From positions 2,038,501 through 2,102,500 of the forward strand of contig NZ_LR134310.1 in assembly GCF_900636745.1 (NCBI RefSeq): a stretch of 64,000 bases of DNA, in the 5' to 3' direction. This document shows, one piece after another, positions 20,280-30,671 of the stretch; position 1 is the first letter of the stretch, and every line of letters begins with the position of its first letter. This stretch comes from Actinobacillus equuli. Its GTDB lineage: Bacteria > Pseudomonadota > Gammaproteobacteria > Enterobacterales > Pasteurellaceae. The notes under the pieces are model-generated. The model had not been told where the DNA came from, ran no database searches, and was given only the letters and a program-made list of their open reading frames with translations. A program made the translations under genes and the position numbers.

Positions 20280-21869
20280 TTAGTGACGGAAATGACGCAT
20301 ACTGGTTAACACCATTGCCATACCGTGTTCGTTAGCCGCATCAATCACTTCTTGATCTCGCATTGAGCCGCCTGGGTGGATTACGCAAGTGATACCGACT
20401 TTAGCTGCAGCATCAATACCGTCACGGAATGGGAAGAACGCATCTGAAGCCATTACACAACCTGCAACTTGCAAGCCTTCGTCTTCCGCTTTTATACCGG
20501 CAATTTTCGCTGAATATACACGGCTCATTTGTCCAGCGCCGATCCCGATAGTTTGACCGTTTTTCGCATAAACAATCGCATTTGATTTTACATATTTTGC
20601 GACTTTCCAGCAGAATAATAAGTCTTCAAGCTCTTCTTTGCTTGGTTTACGTTCAGATACCACTTGTAAATCGTCAATTGAAACCGAGCCTTGATCCGCA
20701 TCTTGCACTAATAAACCGCCGTTTACACGTTTGAAATCTAAACGTTTTTGTGCTTGAGTAAATTCACCACATTCAAGTACACGCACGTTTTTCTTCTTAG
20801 CTAATGCTTCTTTTGCCGCTTCTGAAACCGTTGGGGCAATAATCACTTCCACGAATTGACGTTCTGCGATTGTTTGTGCCGTTTCACCGTCTAACTCACG
20901 GTTAAAAGCAATAATACCGCCGAATGCAGATGTCGGGTCGGTTTGGTAAGCACGGTTATAAGCTTCTAAAATGTCTTTACCTAATGCAACACCGCAAGGG
21001 TTAGCGTGTTTTACAATCACGCAAGCCGGTTCTGCAAATTCTTTTACACACTCAAGTGCCGCATCGGTATCCGCAATATTGTTATAAGAAAGTGCTTTAC
21101 CTTGTAATTGTTTTGCAGTTGAAACAGAAGCTTCTTTCACTTCGTTTTCAACATAGAAAGCTGCATTTTGATGTGAGTTTTCACCGTAACGCATGGTTTG
21201 TTTGCGTACGAAATTTAGGTTTAAGGTACGGGGGAATTGACCGCAGACTTGCGTTAAATCTTCTTCCTCTGCACCTTGGTATGGCGGAACAAGTTTACCG
21301 AAGTAGTTCGCAATCATTGAATCATATTGTGCAGTATGTTCGAATGCTTTAATTGCAAGGTTGAAACGCGTTTCAAGCGTTAATTCGTTTTGGTTTTGAT
21401 CCATTTCGGCAAGAATTGCATCAAAATCGTTATTATTTACCACGATCGCCACATCTTTATGGTTTTTCGCTGCAGAACGCACCATGGTTGGGCCGCCGAT
21501 ATCAATATTTTCAACTGCATCCGCTAAGGTGCAATTTGGATTCGCAACGGTTGCCGCAAACGGGTATAAGTTCACCACTACCATATCAATACGTTCGATA
21601 CCGTGTTGGTTCATCACTTCATCATCCGTACCGCGGCGACCAAGAATACCGCCGTGTACTTTCGGATGCAGGGTTTTTACGCGACCATCCATCATTTCAG
21701 GGAAGCCTGTGTAATCTGATACTTCTGTGACCGGTAAACCTGCTTCAGCTAAAAGCTTTGCCGTACCGCCTGTCGAAAGTAATTTCACACCACGAGCTAC
21801 AAGCCCTTGTGCAAATTCTACAATACCTTTTTTGTCAGACACACTTAATAACGCCTGTTGAATCGCCAT
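20280..21869 (-). CDS. purH: Bifunctional AICAR formyltransferase/IMP cyclohydrolase PurH
   Basis: 529 aa, the length of E. coli PurH. It catalyses the last two steps of IMP synthesis: formylation of AICAR from 10-formyl-THF and ring closure. The N-terminal MGS-like cyclohydrolase domain (about 1-200, [17 protein letters not shown]) and the C-terminal AICARFT domain (KHANPCGVA, about 265) are both visible. The frame extends upstream to 21947, but ATG at 21869 with AAGGAA gives the conserved [13 protein letters not shown] start. A PurR box and -10 element lie just upstream. The usual purH-purD pairing is not seen here: the TPS region follows. Confidence 0.97.
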   Translation of the reverse strand: MAIQQALLSVSDKKGIVEFAQGLVARGVKLLSTGGTAKLLAEAGLPVTEVSDYTGFPEMMDGRVKTLHPKVHGGILGRRGTDDEVMNQHGIERIDMVVVNLYPFAATVANPNCTLADAVENIDIGGPTMVRSAAKNHKDVAIVVNNNDFDAILAEMDQNQNELTLETRFNLAIKAFEHTAQYDSMIANYFGKLVPPYQGAEEEDLTQVCGQFPRTLNLNFVRKQTMRYGENSHQNAAFYVENEVKEASVSTAKQLQGKALSYNNIADTDAALECVKEFAEPACVIVKHANPCGVALGKDILEAYNRAYQTDPTSAFGGIIAFNRELDGETAQTIAERQFVEVIIAPTVSEAAKEALAKKKNVRVLECGEFTQAQKRLDFKRVNGGLLVQDADQGSVSIDDLQVVSERKPSKEELEDLLFCWKVAKYVKSNAIVYAKNGQTIGIGAGQMSRVYSAKIAGIKAEDEGLQVAGCVMASDAFFPFRDGIDAAAKVGITCVIHPGGSMRDQEVIDAANEHGMAMVLTSMRHFRH

Positions 21870-21912
21870 TTTTATAAGTTCCTTAAAATGAATGTTAAAT
21901 AAATACTTTTTT

Positions 21913-21934
21913 ATTATAACGCAAACGTTTGCTT
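21913..21934 (-). promoter_or_regulatory. purH promoter with PurR operator
   Basis: ACGCAAACGTTTGCTT at 21919-21934 matches the PurR box (core GCAAACGTTTGC). Adjacent on the minus strand is TATAAT (21913-21918), a good -10, about 44 bases from the purH ATG. Purine-dependent repression by PurR is expected from the family. Confidence 0.85.
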
Positions 21935-21943
21935 TTTTCATTA

Positions 21944-21989
21944 GCAAGCGGTCGAATTTGCAAAGTTTTTTGTAAAAATGACCGCTTGC
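21944..21989. repeat. Inverted uptake-signal pair in the purH/acetyltransferase gap
   Basis: GCAAGCGGTC (21944-21953) and GACCGCTTGC (21980-21989) form a ten-pair stem with GAATTTGCAAAG... in the loop. It lies between divergent genes, so a terminator role is not obvious. Confidence 0.7.
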
Positions 21990-22033
21990 AGGAAATAGAA
22001 AGAAGCGTAGAATGCAAAAATATAGGAGGCGTT

Positions 22034-22303
22034 ATGATTAAACATGATTTAGACAATTTTGAGTTTAGCTATCTAACTGAAGAGGGAATCAAAGCCGGAA
22101 AATTACGTTATCGTTATATTAAAGATAATGTGATTGACGCTTATACCACCAAAGTGGATGAAGCCTTTCAAGGAAAGGGGATTGCCGGTGAGCTTTATGC
22201 CGCATTGATTGCATTTGCTCAAGAAAAAGGGCTAAAAATCAAGCCGAGTTGTAGTTATATTGAAGTAAAAATGCAAAGAAGCCATCAGGATTTAATTGCT
22301 TAA
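22034..22303 (+). CDS. Small GNAT-like N-acetyltransferase (YidJ/YjdJ type)
   Basis: 89 aa, a minimal GNAT fold of the COG2388 type. The acetyl-CoA pyrophosphate loop appears as FQGKGIAGELY (about residues 44-54, Q/R-x-x-G-x-G/A). A preceding strand carries IDAYTTKV and the last part is IKPSCSYIEVKM. AGGAGG sits 4 bases before ATG 22034; upstream in-frame starts lack this. These proteins acetylate small unknown substrates. A shared terminator with dacB follows. Confidence 0.82.
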   Translation: MIKHDLDNFEFSYLTEEGIKAGKLRYRYIKDNVIDAYTTKVDEAFQGKGIAGELYAALIAFAQEKGLKIKPSCSYIEVKMQRSHQDLIA

Positions 22304-22304
22304 T

Positions 22305-22330
22305 AAAAGGCACTCATCGGAGTGCCTTTT
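22305..22330. terminator. Bidirectional terminator between acetyltransferase and dacB
   Basis: AAAAGGCACTC, loop ATCG, GAGTGCCTTTT: eleven perfect pairs with T runs on both strands. Confidence 0.92.
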
Positions 22331-22334
22331 GTCA

Positions 22335-23777
22335 TTATTCGTTATAGAGCGCCATATAAAATTTATGTTCAAAATTGCTTAATGGCGCACGTTTAGTTTT
22401 GCTTTCCAGTTCACCGGTCGAATAACCGTTTACAAATTGTACAAAAGCGATGCGTTCGCCTCGAGCGTTTTTCATAAAGCCCGCCAGATTATATACACCT
22501 TTCAGAGAGCCTGTTTTAGCAATCAGATTTTTCGCCAGCGGCTCGGCAGCAACAGAGCCTCTGCCGGAAATGGTACCGTCTACACCTGCAATCGGAAACG
22601 TTTCGAATAACTGTAGCTGTGGCTCATTTTTCGCAATATATTCCAATGCTTGTAACATGGTTGCCGCACTGACTTGATTATGACGAGATAAACCTGAACC
22701 ATCTACAACTACACTGTTATCGAATTTTATTCCTGCTTTGCTTTTTAACAAATTTCGAACTACATGACTTGCCAGCGGAAACGATGCCGGACGATTATGC
22801 TGCTGATTGGCAATGGTTCTAAATAAGCTGTCCGCAATTTGGTTATCGGATTTCTTCATCATTTTTTTCAGAAGTTCCGGTAACGGTGCAGACCAATGTT
22901 CGGCTAATAAGGTACCGTTTTGCGCATTGAGTGGTTCTTGAATTTTCCCTTCAAAGGCAATCCCAAGACGTTGCAAATTTGCTTTGATTAGATTGGCGCC
23001 GTAACTTGCCGGATCTTGTACCGAAAAACTGAGCCCGAAAGGCTCTGCTTGGCGAGCCATACAACCTTTTACTTGGTAACGGTTGTTATCATTTACCACC
23101 ACATCTAATTGGCAATATGGTGCTTGGGCTTTTTCGACAATGTAAGCAGAGCTAAACACTTGTACAGGGTAGGCAGCAGGGACATTTACTTTAGCGAATT
23201 CCCCTACGGCTTGGTCTGCATCTAAGGTAACGTAAAAACAGTTATTATCGACATTTACTGCTGCCGGTGGTGCACTAAAGCACATGGTTAAATCATTCCA
23301 AATCCAACCGGCGGCTTTGTCATGACTGGCAAATACGGCGGTATCCAAGATCAAATTGCCATCAATCTTAGTAATACCTTGTTTCTTTAATTCGCTAATT
23401 AATTGATAAAGTTGACCGCTTGTTAGGTCAGGATCACCACTAAATTTAGCGATTAAATCGCCTTTTAGTACGCTGTTTTCAACTTTGCCATTGGTAAGCA
23501 ACGCAGTTTGAAAACGGAAATCTTGTGGTAATGCTAATTTAGCCGCTAAAGCGGTAAATACTTTTTGAGTGCTGGCAGGCAGCATAAATGTATCGCTTTG
23601 GTATTGTGCAATAATTTGGTCTGTATCTAGGTTTTTAGCGATAAAAGTGGCAGAACTTCCGGCAGGAAGATAAGTCATAAGTTCTTGAGTATTGATTTCC
23701 GCATAGCTAATGCTTGGAATAAGTAAACTAACTAGAGAGAGTTTTGGCATGAGTTTGCCAATGGATTTAAGCAGCAT
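22335..23777 (-). CDS. dacB: D-alanyl-D-alanine carboxypeptidase/endopeptidase PBP4
   Basis: 480 aa periplasmic peptidase of the S13 family, which trims D-Ala from peptidoglycan peptides and cuts D-Ala-meso-DAP cross-links. A signal peptide ends at about residue 26 (SISYA|E). The three active-site motifs are visible: S69-x-x-K72 (PASTQK), SDN (about 306) and KTG (KTGSLKG near the C-terminus). The start at 23777 gives a longer n-region; an internal Met at residue 10 is an alternative. A complete uptake signal (GACCGCTTGT, 23414-23423) lies inside the gene. greA is divergent. Confidence 0.94.
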   Translation of the reverse strand: MLLKSIGKLMPKLSLVSLLIPSISYAEINTQELMTYLPAGSSATFIAKNLDTDQIIAQYQSDTFMLPASTQKVFTALAAKLALPQDFRFQTALLTNGKVENSVLKGDLIAKFSGDPDLTSGQLYQLISELKKQGITKIDGNLILDTAVFASHDKAAGWIWNDLTMCFSAPPAAVNVDNNCFYVTLDADQAVGEFAKVNVPAAYPVQVFSSAYIVEKAQAPYCQLDVVVNDNNRYQVKGCMARQAEPFGLSFSVQDPASYGANLIKANLQRLGIAFEGKIQEPLNAQNGTLLAEHWSAPLPELLKKMMKKSDNQIADSLFRTIANQQHNRPASFPLASHVVRNLLKSKAGIKFDNSVVVDGSGLSRHNQVSAATMLQALEYIAKNEPQLQLFETFPIAGVDGTISGRGSVAAEPLAKNLIAKTGSLKGVYNLAGFMKNARGERIAFVQFVNGYSTGELESKTKRAPLSNFEHKFYMALYNE

Positions 23778-23871
23778 ATAAATTCGGGAGTTGATATTTT
23801 TAACAAGACGTTGAATAATAGCCCTTTCGCTTATATTCGTAAACCTTAAAATTTTTATAAAAGGATAAATA

Positions 23872-24348
23872 ATGAAACAAATTCCTATGACGGTGCGTGG
23901 AGCAGAATTGCTTCGTGAAGAATTAGAATTTCTAAAAAATGTTCGCCGCCCACAAATTATTGACGCGATTGCAGAAGCACGCGAACACGGCGATTTGAAA
24001 GAGAATGCCGAATACCACGCGGCACGTGAGCAGCAAGGTTTCTGTGAAGGTCGTATTCAAGAAATTGAAGGTAAATTAGGTAACGCACAAATCATTGACG
24101 TAACCAAAATGGTGAACAACGGTAAAGTAATTTTCGGTGCGACAGTCGGCCTAGTGAATGCGGATACCGATGAAGAAGTGACTTATCGCATTGTGGGCGA
24201 TGATGAAGCGAATATTAAAGAAGGCTTAATTTCAGTAAACTCGCCGATTGCTCGTGGCTTAGTCGGTAAAGAAGTTGACGATTCGGTAAGTATTGTTACT
24301 CCGGGCGGTAAAGTAGAGTTCGACATTATTAGCGTGGAATATATTTAA
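23872..24348 (+). CDS. greA: Transcription elongation factor GreA
   Basis: 158 aa, the standard GreA length. The N-terminal coiled coil (about 1-75, with the acidic tip region [14 protein letters not shown]) enters the RNA polymerase secondary channel and stimulates cleavage of backtracked RNA. The C-terminal FKBP-like domain runs from about 80 ([14 protein letters not shown] near 125). AAAAGGATAAATA precedes the ATG. Divergent from dacB, as in many gammaproteobacteria. Confidence 0.97.
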   Translation: MKQIPMTVRGAELLREELEFLKNVRRPQIIDAIAEAREHGDLKENAEYHAAREQQGFCEGRIQEIEGKLGNAQIIDVTKMVNNGKVIFGATVGLVNADTDEEVTYRIVGDDEANIKEGLISVNSPIARGLVGKEVDDSVSIVTPGGKVEFDIISVEYI

Positions 24349-24368
24349 TCCGAATTCCGTATAAAGTT

Positions 24369-24426
24369 AAGCGGTCATATTTCTTCAATATTTTGCAAAA
24401 AATGGAAGAAATATGACCGCTTTTTT
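24369..24426. terminator. Bidirectional uptake-signal terminator between greA and prmB
   Basis: AAGCGGTCATATTTCTTC (24369-24386) and its exact reverse complement at 24405-24422 form an 18-pair stem with TTTTGCAA in the loop, then TTTTTT. Serves convergent greA and prmB. Confidence 0.9.
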
Positions 24427-24430
24427 ATGT

Positions 24431-25375
24431 TTATTGGAATAAATGATGATGTTTCACTAATTCCTCACGAGTGAGGGCAAACACACCGAGTCCGCCGTTT
24501 TTGAGTTCAACCCAGTGGAATGGTACGCTTGGGAATTGTTCGATTAAATGCACCATACTGTTGCCGACTTCGCAAACTAATACACCGTTATCTGCCAGAT
24601 AATTTGGTGCTTCGGCAAGAATGCGTTTGGTGATGTCTAAACCGTCAACGCCGGAGCCTAATGCTAATTCCGGTTCGTGGTGGAATTCTTGCGGCATATC
24701 GTCCAAATCTTCTTGGTCAACATACGGCGGATTAGTCACGATCAAATCATATTTATCTTCCGGAATATCAGTAAATAAATCTGAGCTGATTGGGAACACA
24801 CGATGTGCAACTTGATGACGCTCAATATTAATTTGTGCGACATCTAACGCATCAAGCGATAAATCAACCGCATCAACTTCAGCATGCGGGAAGCGGTTTG
24901 CACAGGCGATTGCAATACAGCCGCTACCGGTACACATATCTAAAATGCGCTTCGGTTCGGCACGTAATATACCGGTAAAACCTTGTTGAATTAATTCGCC
25001 AATTGGTGAGCGAGGCACAATAACACGTTCGTCTACATAATATTCGGCACCGCAGAACCATGTAGAGTTAGTTAAATATGCCACCGGTTTACGCATACCT
25101 AAGCGTTGTTGAACCATTTCGATAATGCGTTCTTTCTCAATACGAGTCAGATTAGAGGAATACATCGCTTCCGGCACATCAATCGGTAGGCTTAACGCAC
25201 TTAGTACAAGTTGGTGTGCTTCATCCCAAGGGTTATCTAATCCGTGACCATAGTAGAGATCCGAAGCGTTGAAATAGCTATATGCCCAACGCATCATATC
25301 TTGAATCGTTTTTAAATCATCTGCGGCAGATGATTCCATGATTTCTTCTAATAATTCTAGGTTGTATTCGAACAT
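24431..25375 (-). CDS. prmB: Ribosomal protein L3 glutamine methyltransferase PrmB
   Basis: 314 aa SAM-dependent methyltransferase that methylates the conserved Gln of ribosomal protein L3. It has an N-terminal helical domain, a SAM-binding loop ([12 protein letters not shown], about 146-157) and the N-P-P-Y catalytic motif ([11 protein letters not shown], about 205), as in the HemK/PrmC family. Length and N-terminus separate it from PrmC. AAAAGGGAC lies before the ATG at 25375. Confidence 0.93.
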   Translation of the reverse strand: MFEYNLELLEEIMESSAADDLKTIQDMMRWAYSYFNASDLYYGHGLDNPWDEAHQLVLSALSLPIDVPEAMYSSNLTRIEKERIIEMVQQRLGMRKPVAYLTNSTWFCGAEYYVDERVIVPRSPIGELIQQGFTGILRAEPKRILDMCTGSGCIAIACANRFPHAEVDAVDLSLDALDVAQINIERHQVAHRVFPISSDLFTDIPEDKYDLIVTNPPYVDQEDLDDMPQEFHHEPELALGSGVDGLDITKRILAEAPNYLADNGVLVCEVGNSMVHLIEQFPSVPFHWVELKNGGLGVFALTREELVKHHHLFQ

Positions 25376-25464
25376 AATTGTCCCTTTTAAGAGTAAAAAT
25401 TGGCTTATTCTATACCGATATACTTTTTTGCGCTAGAATTCCGCAAAATTAAAGGAAAATAAAA

Positions 25465-26763
25465 ATGAGAACAACTCAGCTTATCGAATTAGACCAACAG
25501 CATATTTGGCATCCTTATTCTTCCATTACCAATCCTATTCCTGTTTATCCGGTAGAACGAGCGGACGGCGTGATCATTACCTTAAAGGACGGTCGTAAAC
25601 TGATTGACGGAATGTCTTCATGGTGGGCGGCGCTACACGGCTATAACCATCCTCGTTTAAATCAGGCGGCAACCGAACAATTAAGCAAAATGAGCCATAT
25701 CATGTTTGGTGGTTTGACTCACGAGCCGGCGGCTAAACTTTCGCAAAAATTGTTGGAAATTTTACCGCTTGAGCTGAATAAAATTTTCTTTGCAGATAGC
25801 GGTTCGGTAGCGGTTGAAGTTGCTATGAAAATGGCATTGCAATATGCCCAAGCAAGCGGTCAAAAAGGTGCTAAAAAACGCACTAAATTTGCTACGATTC
25901 GCTCCGGTTATCACGGCGATACTTGGCATGCAATGTCGGTTTGTGATCCCGTTACCGGTATGCACGGTCTATTCAATTCCAGTTTACCCGTGCAATATTT
26001 TCTGCCGCAACCGAGTGTGAAATTTGGTGAAGCATGGCGAAATGAAGCGATTTTGCCACTGCAAGATTTATTTGAACAACATGGCGATGAGATTGCAGCA
26101 TTAATTCTAGAGCCTGTTGTACAAGGTGCTGGCGGGATGTATTTCTATTCGCCGGTGTATCTACAAAAAGCGAGAGAATTATGTGATCGTTTCGGGATTC
26201 TGTTAATTTTCGATGAAATTGCAACCGGTTTTGGACGTACGGGGAAATTATTTGCGTTGCAACACGCTGAGGTGGTACCGGATATTATTTGTTTGGGCAA
26301 AGCGCTAACCGGCGGTTATTTGACTTTATCGGCAACCGTCACGACAGAAAAAGTTGCAACGGTCATTTGTGAGGGAGAAGCAAAATGTTTTATGCACGGC
26401 CCGACATTTATGGCGAATCCGCTTGCCTGTGCGATTGCTTATGAATCGATTAATTTATTATTAGAAAGTGATTGGCAAGCTAATATTCAACGTATTGAAC
26501 GGCAATTAATAGATGAGTTGGCACCGGCAAAACACTTTAAATCGGTAGCGGAAGTACGAGTATTAGGCGCAATCGGTGTATTAGAAATGCAACAGCCGGT
26601 TGATTTGGTATCACTACAAAAATTATTTGTAGAACACGGCATTTGGGTTCGCCCTTTTGGCAAACTGGTTTACATTATGCCGCCGTTTATTATTAGTCAG
26701 GCGGAATTAACCCAACTCACTACCGCCTTATTGCAAGTATTAAAAATAGCTTATAACGAATAA
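25465..26763 (+). CDS. bioA: Adenosylmethionine-8-amino-7-oxononanoate aminotransferase BioA
   Basis: 432 aa class-III PLP aminotransferase. It converts KAPA to DAPA using SAM as amino donor, the third step of the biotin ring pathway. Signatures: IWHPYSS near the start (substrate and SAM pocket), [13 protein letters not shown], the PLP Asp in [14 protein letters not shown] (about 250) and the Schiff-base Lys in [10 protein letters not shown] (about 275). AAAGGAAAATAAA precedes the ATG. First gene of bioAFGCD. No clear BirA operator palindrome was seen in the 89-base gap to prmB. Confidence 0.96.
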   Translation: MRTTQLIELDQQHIWHPYSSITNPIPVYPVERADGVIITLKDGRKLIDGMSSWWAALHGYNHPRLNQAATEQLSKMSHIMFGGLTHEPAAKLSQKLLEILPLELNKIFFADSGSVAVEVAMKMALQYAQASGQKGAKKRTKFATIRSGYHGDTWHAMSVCDPVTGMHGLFNSSLPVQYFLPQPSVKFGEAWRNEAILPLQDLFEQHGDEIAALILEPVVQGAGGMYFYSPVYLQKARELCDRFGILLIFDEIATGFGRTGKLFALQHAEVVPDIICLGKALTGGYLTLSATVTTEKVATVICEGEAKCFMHGPTFMANPLACAIAYESINLLLESDWQANIQRIERQLIDELAPAKHFKSVAEVRVLGAIGVLEMQQPVDLVSLQKLFVEHGIWVRPFGKLVYIMPPFIISQAELTQLTTALLQVLKIAYNE

Positions 26764-26789
26764 AACGTCATATATTTCACGGAGGTTTT

Positions 26790-27953
26790 ATGAATGTATT
26801 CGAACAAAAGTTAGCGGAATTAACGCAATCCGGTTTAAAGCGAGTGTTACCACCGATTCAACACGATGGAAAGTGGATTATTGCCGATAATCGTCGAATG
26901 CTAAATTTTTCTTCAAACGATTATTTGGGATTGGCTTCAGATCAGTATTTACAAAAACAATTTTTGCAAAAAATCAGTGAAAATGAACCGATTGTTACTC
27001 CGCTTACCTCATCTTCTTCGCGTCTACTGACCGGTAATTTCCCGATTTACCAAGATTTTGAGCAGCTGATTGCCAACCGTTTTCAGCGAGAAGCGGCTTT
27101 GTTATTTAACAGTGGTTATCATGCCAATATCGGTATTTTGCCCGCGTTAGCGGATAAAAATACCCTAATTCTTGCCGATAAGTTAGTACACGCCAGTTTG
27201 ATTGACGGTATCCGTTTAGCCGGTGTGTCTTTTTATCGCTATCAACATAATAACCTCGAACATTTAACTCAATTACTCAGTAAATATGCTGCACAGTTTG
27301 AGCGGATTATCATTGTGACCGAAAGTATTTTTAGTATGGACGGCGATATTGCGCCTTTGGCTGAACTCGTGGCATTAAAAAAAGCCTTTGCCAGCCAGTG
27401 TCATATTATGCTGTATGTTGATGAAGCGCATGCAATCGGGGCATACGGAGAACAGGGCTTAGGCATGGCGGAAGTATTAGACTGTATCGATGAGATCGAT
27501 TTTTTAGTCGGTACCTTTGGCAAAGCATTGGCTTCGATGGGGGCTTATTTGGTGTGCGATCAAGTGATCAAAGATTACTTAATCAACACGATGCGTCCGC
27601 TGATTTTTTCGACTGCATTACCGCCGCTAAATGTCGCATGGACGGCATTTCTATTTGAGCGGTTACCCGAATTTCAACCTAAACGACAGCATTTAGCGCA
27701 GCTCAGTGAGAAGCTAAAACAAGCGGTACAGCAGAAAAATAGTTATCCGTTACAAACGCAAAGTTGCATTATTCCGTTTGTAGTGGGTGAAAACGAACAA
27801 GCGGTGCAAAAAGCCAAAACATTGCAACAACAAGGTTTTTATTGCTTGCCGATTCGCCCGCCGACAGTGCCGAAAGGTACGGCTCGTATCCGCCTATCAT
27901 TAACCGCTGATTTAACCACAGAAGAATTAGATCGCTTAATTGCTTGTTTATAA
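26790..27953 (+). CDS. bioF: 8-amino-7-oxononanoate synthase BioF
   Basis: 387 aa alpha-oxoamine synthase. It condenses pimeloyl-ACP with L-alanine to KAPA with loss of CO2. PLP-site features: NYNS-like SSNDYLGLA (about 37), the HAS motif (LVHASLIDG), [10 protein letters not shown] (about 212) and the Lys in [13 protein letters not shown] (about 243). GGAGGTTTT is a strong Shine-Dalgarno 26 bases after bioA. Second gene of the operon. Confidence 0.96.
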   Translation: MNVFEQKLAELTQSGLKRVLPPIQHDGKWIIADNRRMLNFSSNDYLGLASDQYLQKQFLQKISENEPIVTPLTSSSSRLLTGNFPIYQDFEQLIANRFQREAALLFNSGYHANIGILPALADKNTLILADKLVHASLIDGIRLAGVSFYRYQHNNLEHLTQLLSKYAAQFERIIIVTESIFSMDGDIAPLAELVALKKAFASQCHIMLYVDEAHAIGAYGEQGLGMAEVLDCIDEIDFLVGTFGKALASMGAYLVCDQVIKDYLINTMRPLIFSTALPPLNVAWTAFLFERLPEFQPKRQHLAQLSEKLKQAVQQKNSYPLQTQSCIIPFVVGENEQAVQKAKTLQQQGFYCLPIRPPTVPKGTARIRLSLTADLTTEELDRLIACL

Positions 27954-27962
27954 GGAGAAAAA

Positions 27963-28622
27963 GTGAAAACAAAATTAATTTCAACTCAACAAGCCAATTT
28001 GATTATTTATTTTGCCGGTTGGGGCACACCGGCATCGGTTGTCTCACATTTAGCGTTGCCGAACGGTTATGACTTATTGATTTGTTATGATTACCAAGAT
28101 TTAAACTTTCCTGCTTTTGATTTTAGCCGTTACCAAACCCTCCGCTTAGTGGCGTGGTCGATGGGCGTTTGGGTGGCGGAAAATGTATTACCGGAGATTA
28201 ATTTGGCTTCTGCGACAGCGATTAACGGTACGCCTTTTCCTAAACACGATGAATGGGGGATTCCGCTACAGATATTTAACGGCACATTACAAACATTAAA
28301 TACAGAAAATCGCTTGAAGTTTGAACGCCGAATTTGTGGTGATAAACAGTTGTTAAATGCTTACCTCGCATTACCCGAACAGCGTTCGCTTGCTGAAATT
28401 CATCATGAACTTGAGGTATTGAATACGGCAATCGAGGCAAATCTTGTTACGCCGAAGCTACATTGGACAAATGTCATTATTGGCGAGAAAGATCGTATTT
28501 TTTCAGCACAAAATCAGCTAGCTTTTTGGCAAGATAAAAATGTGCGTATGACACAAATGCCTAAAGGTGAGCATTATCTCTGGCAACATTTTTCTGAGTG
28601 GGAGCAATTATGGCAAAGTTAG
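27963..28622 (+). CDS. bioG: Pimeloyl-ACP methyl ester esterase BioG
   Basis: 219 aa alpha/beta hydrolase of the BioG (DUF452) type. It cleaves the methyl ester of pimeloyl-ACP methyl ester and so ends the BioC-initiated elongation cycle; it replaces BioH of E. coli. Visible: the oxyanion region YFAGWGTP (about 17-24) and the nucleophile elbow AWSMGVW (Ser about 66). A C-terminal His lies in GEHYLWQHF. It starts with GTG at 27963; AAGGAG overlaps the bioF stop. Overlaps bioC by 13 bases, indicating coupling. Confidence 0.92.
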   Translation: MKTKLISTQQANLIIYFAGWGTPASVVSHLALPNGYDLLICYDYQDLNFPAFDFSRYQTLRLVAWSMGVWVAENVLPEINLASATAINGTPFPKHDEWGIPLQIFNGTLQTLNTENRLKFERRICGDKQLLNAYLALPEQRSLAEIHHELEVLNTAIEANLVTPKLHWTNVIIGEKDRIFSAQNQLAFWQDKNVRMTQMPKGEHYLWQHFSEWEQLWQS

Positions 28623-29380
28623 ATAAGCCATTGATTGCACAACGTTTTGCAACCCATATCACGGAATATGACGAGCATGCGATCGCTCAACAACAGATTA
28701 ATCGACAATTGGTAAATTTGCTCGCCAAAACGAACAAACAATGTTTTCGGCGAGTGTTGGAAATCGGTTGTGGCACGGGTGATTTAACTCAGCATTTAGT
28801 GCGTGAATATCAAGTGGAACATTTGGTTATTAACGATCTGAGTGATGTCTATCAAGATTGCGTCTTGCAAAAAATTGGCGAAAATCGACCGCTTGTTTCC
28901 TTTAAATTTATAGCCGGCGATGCGGAACATTTAGCCTTTGATGGGCAATTTGATTTGATCAGTTCTGCGTCCGCAGTACAGTGGTTTGAACAACCGCAAA
29001 CTTTTGTTTCGCAAGCTGCGAATCTGTTACAGTCGAATGGTATTTTGCTATTTAATAGTTTTACAACGGAAAATTTAGCGGAAATTCGTCAACTAACGGG
29101 TGTTGGGCTGACTTATCCAAGCCAAGAAGATTGGCATTTTTGGTTAAGTAAAGACTTTACCCAGTTACAGATTATGCAACGGCAGATTCGTTTAACCTTT
29201 GCTTCACCGCTTGCCGTGTTGCAACACCTGCGGAAAACCGGGGTAACGGCAATTAGTACACAAACGTGGACACGCAAAAAGTTGATGGCATTTAGTGAAC
29301 AATATCAAGCTCAATTTAGCTGTGAACAAGGTGTTTATTTGACTTATGAGCCGATTTTTATTTTGGGAGTGAAAAAATAA
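28610..29380 (+). CDS. bioC: Malonyl-ACP O-methyltransferase BioC
   Basis: 256 aa class-I SAM methyltransferase that esterifies the malonyl-ACP carboxyl so it can pass as a fatty-acid primer toward pimelate. The SAM loop is LEIGCGTGDLTQ (about 48). The N-terminal IAQRF...Y helix is typical of BioC. A GTG at 28598 is also in frame, but ATG 28610 has GGGAG five bases upstream. Contains an uptake signal (28887-28896). Stop overlaps the bioD start (TAATG). Confidence 0.92.
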   Translation: MAKLDKPLIAQRFATHITEYDEHAIAQQQINRQLVNLLAKTNKQCFRRVLEIGCGTGDLTQHLVREYQVEHLVINDLSDVYQDCVLQKIGENRPLVSFKFIAGDAEHLAFDGQFDLISSASAVQWFEQPQTFVSQAANLLQSNGILLFNSFTTENLAEIRQLTGVGLTYPSQEDWHFWLSKDFTQLQIMQRQIRLTFASPLAVLQHLRKTGVTAISTQTWTRKKLMAFSEQYQAQFSCEQGVYLTYEPIFILGVKK

Positions 29381-30021
29381 TGGGCAAAATCATTTTTGTA
29401 TCGGGCATTGATACCGACATAGGCAAAACGGTCGCCACCGGGTTTTATGCTAAACATTTGATGAAACAGGGTTATTCGGTGATTACGCAAAAAATGATTC
29501 AAACCGGCTGTGAAGGCGTTTCCAGTGATATTCTGCACCATCGCCAGATGCAGAATATGCCGTTAACCCAAGAGGATAAAGACGGTATTACTTGTCCTTA
29601 TCTTTTTCGCTATCCTTGTTCGCCGCATTTGGCAGCGGAAATGGAAAATATCACGATTGATACGCATAAAATTGCCGAAGCCAGCCGATTATTAGCCGAA
29701 AAATATGACTACGTTTTGTTAGAGGGGGCGGGCGGTTTGGCTGTGCCTTATGATAATCGACATACCACGCTTGATTATATTGCGGAGCAGCAATTACCGT
29801 TGATTTTAGTGACTTCCGGCAGATTAGGTTCGATTAATCATACCTTGCTCAGTTTAATGGCGTGCCAACAAAAACAGATTCCGTTAGTCAGTTTGATCTA
29901 TAATAGTTATCCGCCAACAGACGAAATTATTCAGCAAAGTACGCTAAATTATTTAAGAGAATATATTGAACGCAATTTCCCAGAAGCGGAATTTTTAGTA
30001 ATGGACAAACAAGCATGTTAG
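29380..30021 (+). CDS. bioD: Dethiobiotin synthetase BioD
   Basis: 213 aa ATP-dependent carboxylase that closes the ureido ring of DAPA with CO2. The P-loop is GIDTDIGKTVAT (about 9-20); a glycine-rich LLEGAGGLAVP follows at about 110. The TAATG overlap with bioC shows translational coupling. Last biotin gene in this operon; bioB is not present in the window. Confidence 0.95.
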   Translation: MGKIIFVSGIDTDIGKTVATGFYAKHLMKQGYSVITQKMIQTGCEGVSSDILHHRQMQNMPLTQEDKDGITCPYLFRYPCSPHLAAEMENITIDTHKIAEASRLLAEKYDYVLLEGAGGLAVPYDNRHTTLDYIAEQQLPLILVTSGRLGSINHTLLSLMACQQKQIPLVSLIYNSYPPTDEIIQQSTLNYLREYIERNFPEAEFLVMDKQAC

Positions 30022-30557
30022 ATAACGAAGATTTTGCACTTTTCCAAGAAGCGGTAAAAGGCACGAAAAAAATTAAACAAGACACTTTTGTACCGAAAAC
30101 TGCGCCTCGTAAAAAAGTTAATGAGTTACGAGAGTTACAGGAACAAAAAGACACCGAATTTTTCTTTTCTGATGAATACGAACCGTTATTACGAGAAGAA
30201 AATGAGAAAATCAAATATTTACGTGCGGATATTGACCCGTATATTTTAAAGCAATTACGCCGTGGCGATTTTCAGCCGGAGCTTTTTTTAGATTTACACG
30301 GTTTAACTCGTGAACAAGCAAAAAAAGAGTTGGCGGCACTGATTTTGGCGTGCGAGAGAGAACAAGTTTATTGTGCCAGCATTATGACCGGTTTTGGTAC
30401 GCGCACTTTGAAAGATCAAATTCCCCGTTGGTTGGTGCAACACCCTAAAATCATCGCTTTACACCAAGCGCCAAGAGAGTGGGGCGGTGATGCGGCAATT
30501 TTGATTTTGGTAGAACAAATCGAAAGTCCGGAAAGACGTTTATTCGAACGTAAATAA
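30015..30557 (+). CDS. smrB: Smr-domain endonuclease SmrB
   Basis: 180 aa. The C-terminal Smr domain (about 92-175) carries the LDLHGLT motif and the GFGTRTLK motif; the N-terminal part is charged and unstructured. SmrB (YfcN) in E. coli cleaves mRNA at collided ribosomes in ribosome rescue. The start overlaps the bioD end by 7 bases, so it may be read through from the bio operon, though it is functionally unrelated. Confidence 0.9.
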   Translation: MLDNEDFALFQEAVKGTKKIKQDTFVPKTAPRKKVNELRELQEQKDTEFFFSDEYEPLLREENEKIKYLRADIDPYILKQLRRGDFQPELFLDLHGLTREQAKKELAALILACEREQVYCASIMTGFGTRTLKDQIPRWLVQHPKIIALHQAPREWGGDAAILILVEQIESPERRLFERK

Positions 30558-30563
30558 CTCATG

Positions 30564-30610
30564 ACAAGCGGTCGTATTTTTGCAAAATTTTGCACAGATC
30601 CGACCGCTTG
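30564..30610 (+). terminator. Inverted uptake-signal pair after smrB
   Basis: CAAGCGGTCG (30565-30574) pairs with CGACCGCTTG (30601-30610), with TTTTTGCAAAATTTTGCA in the loop. There is no T run after it, so termination may be weak. Confidence 0.5.
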
Positions 30611-30671
30611 ATCTATCTATCTCATAAGGAAGTTTGTAGAATGCCTGCCTTTATTTATACAGGAGATTTCC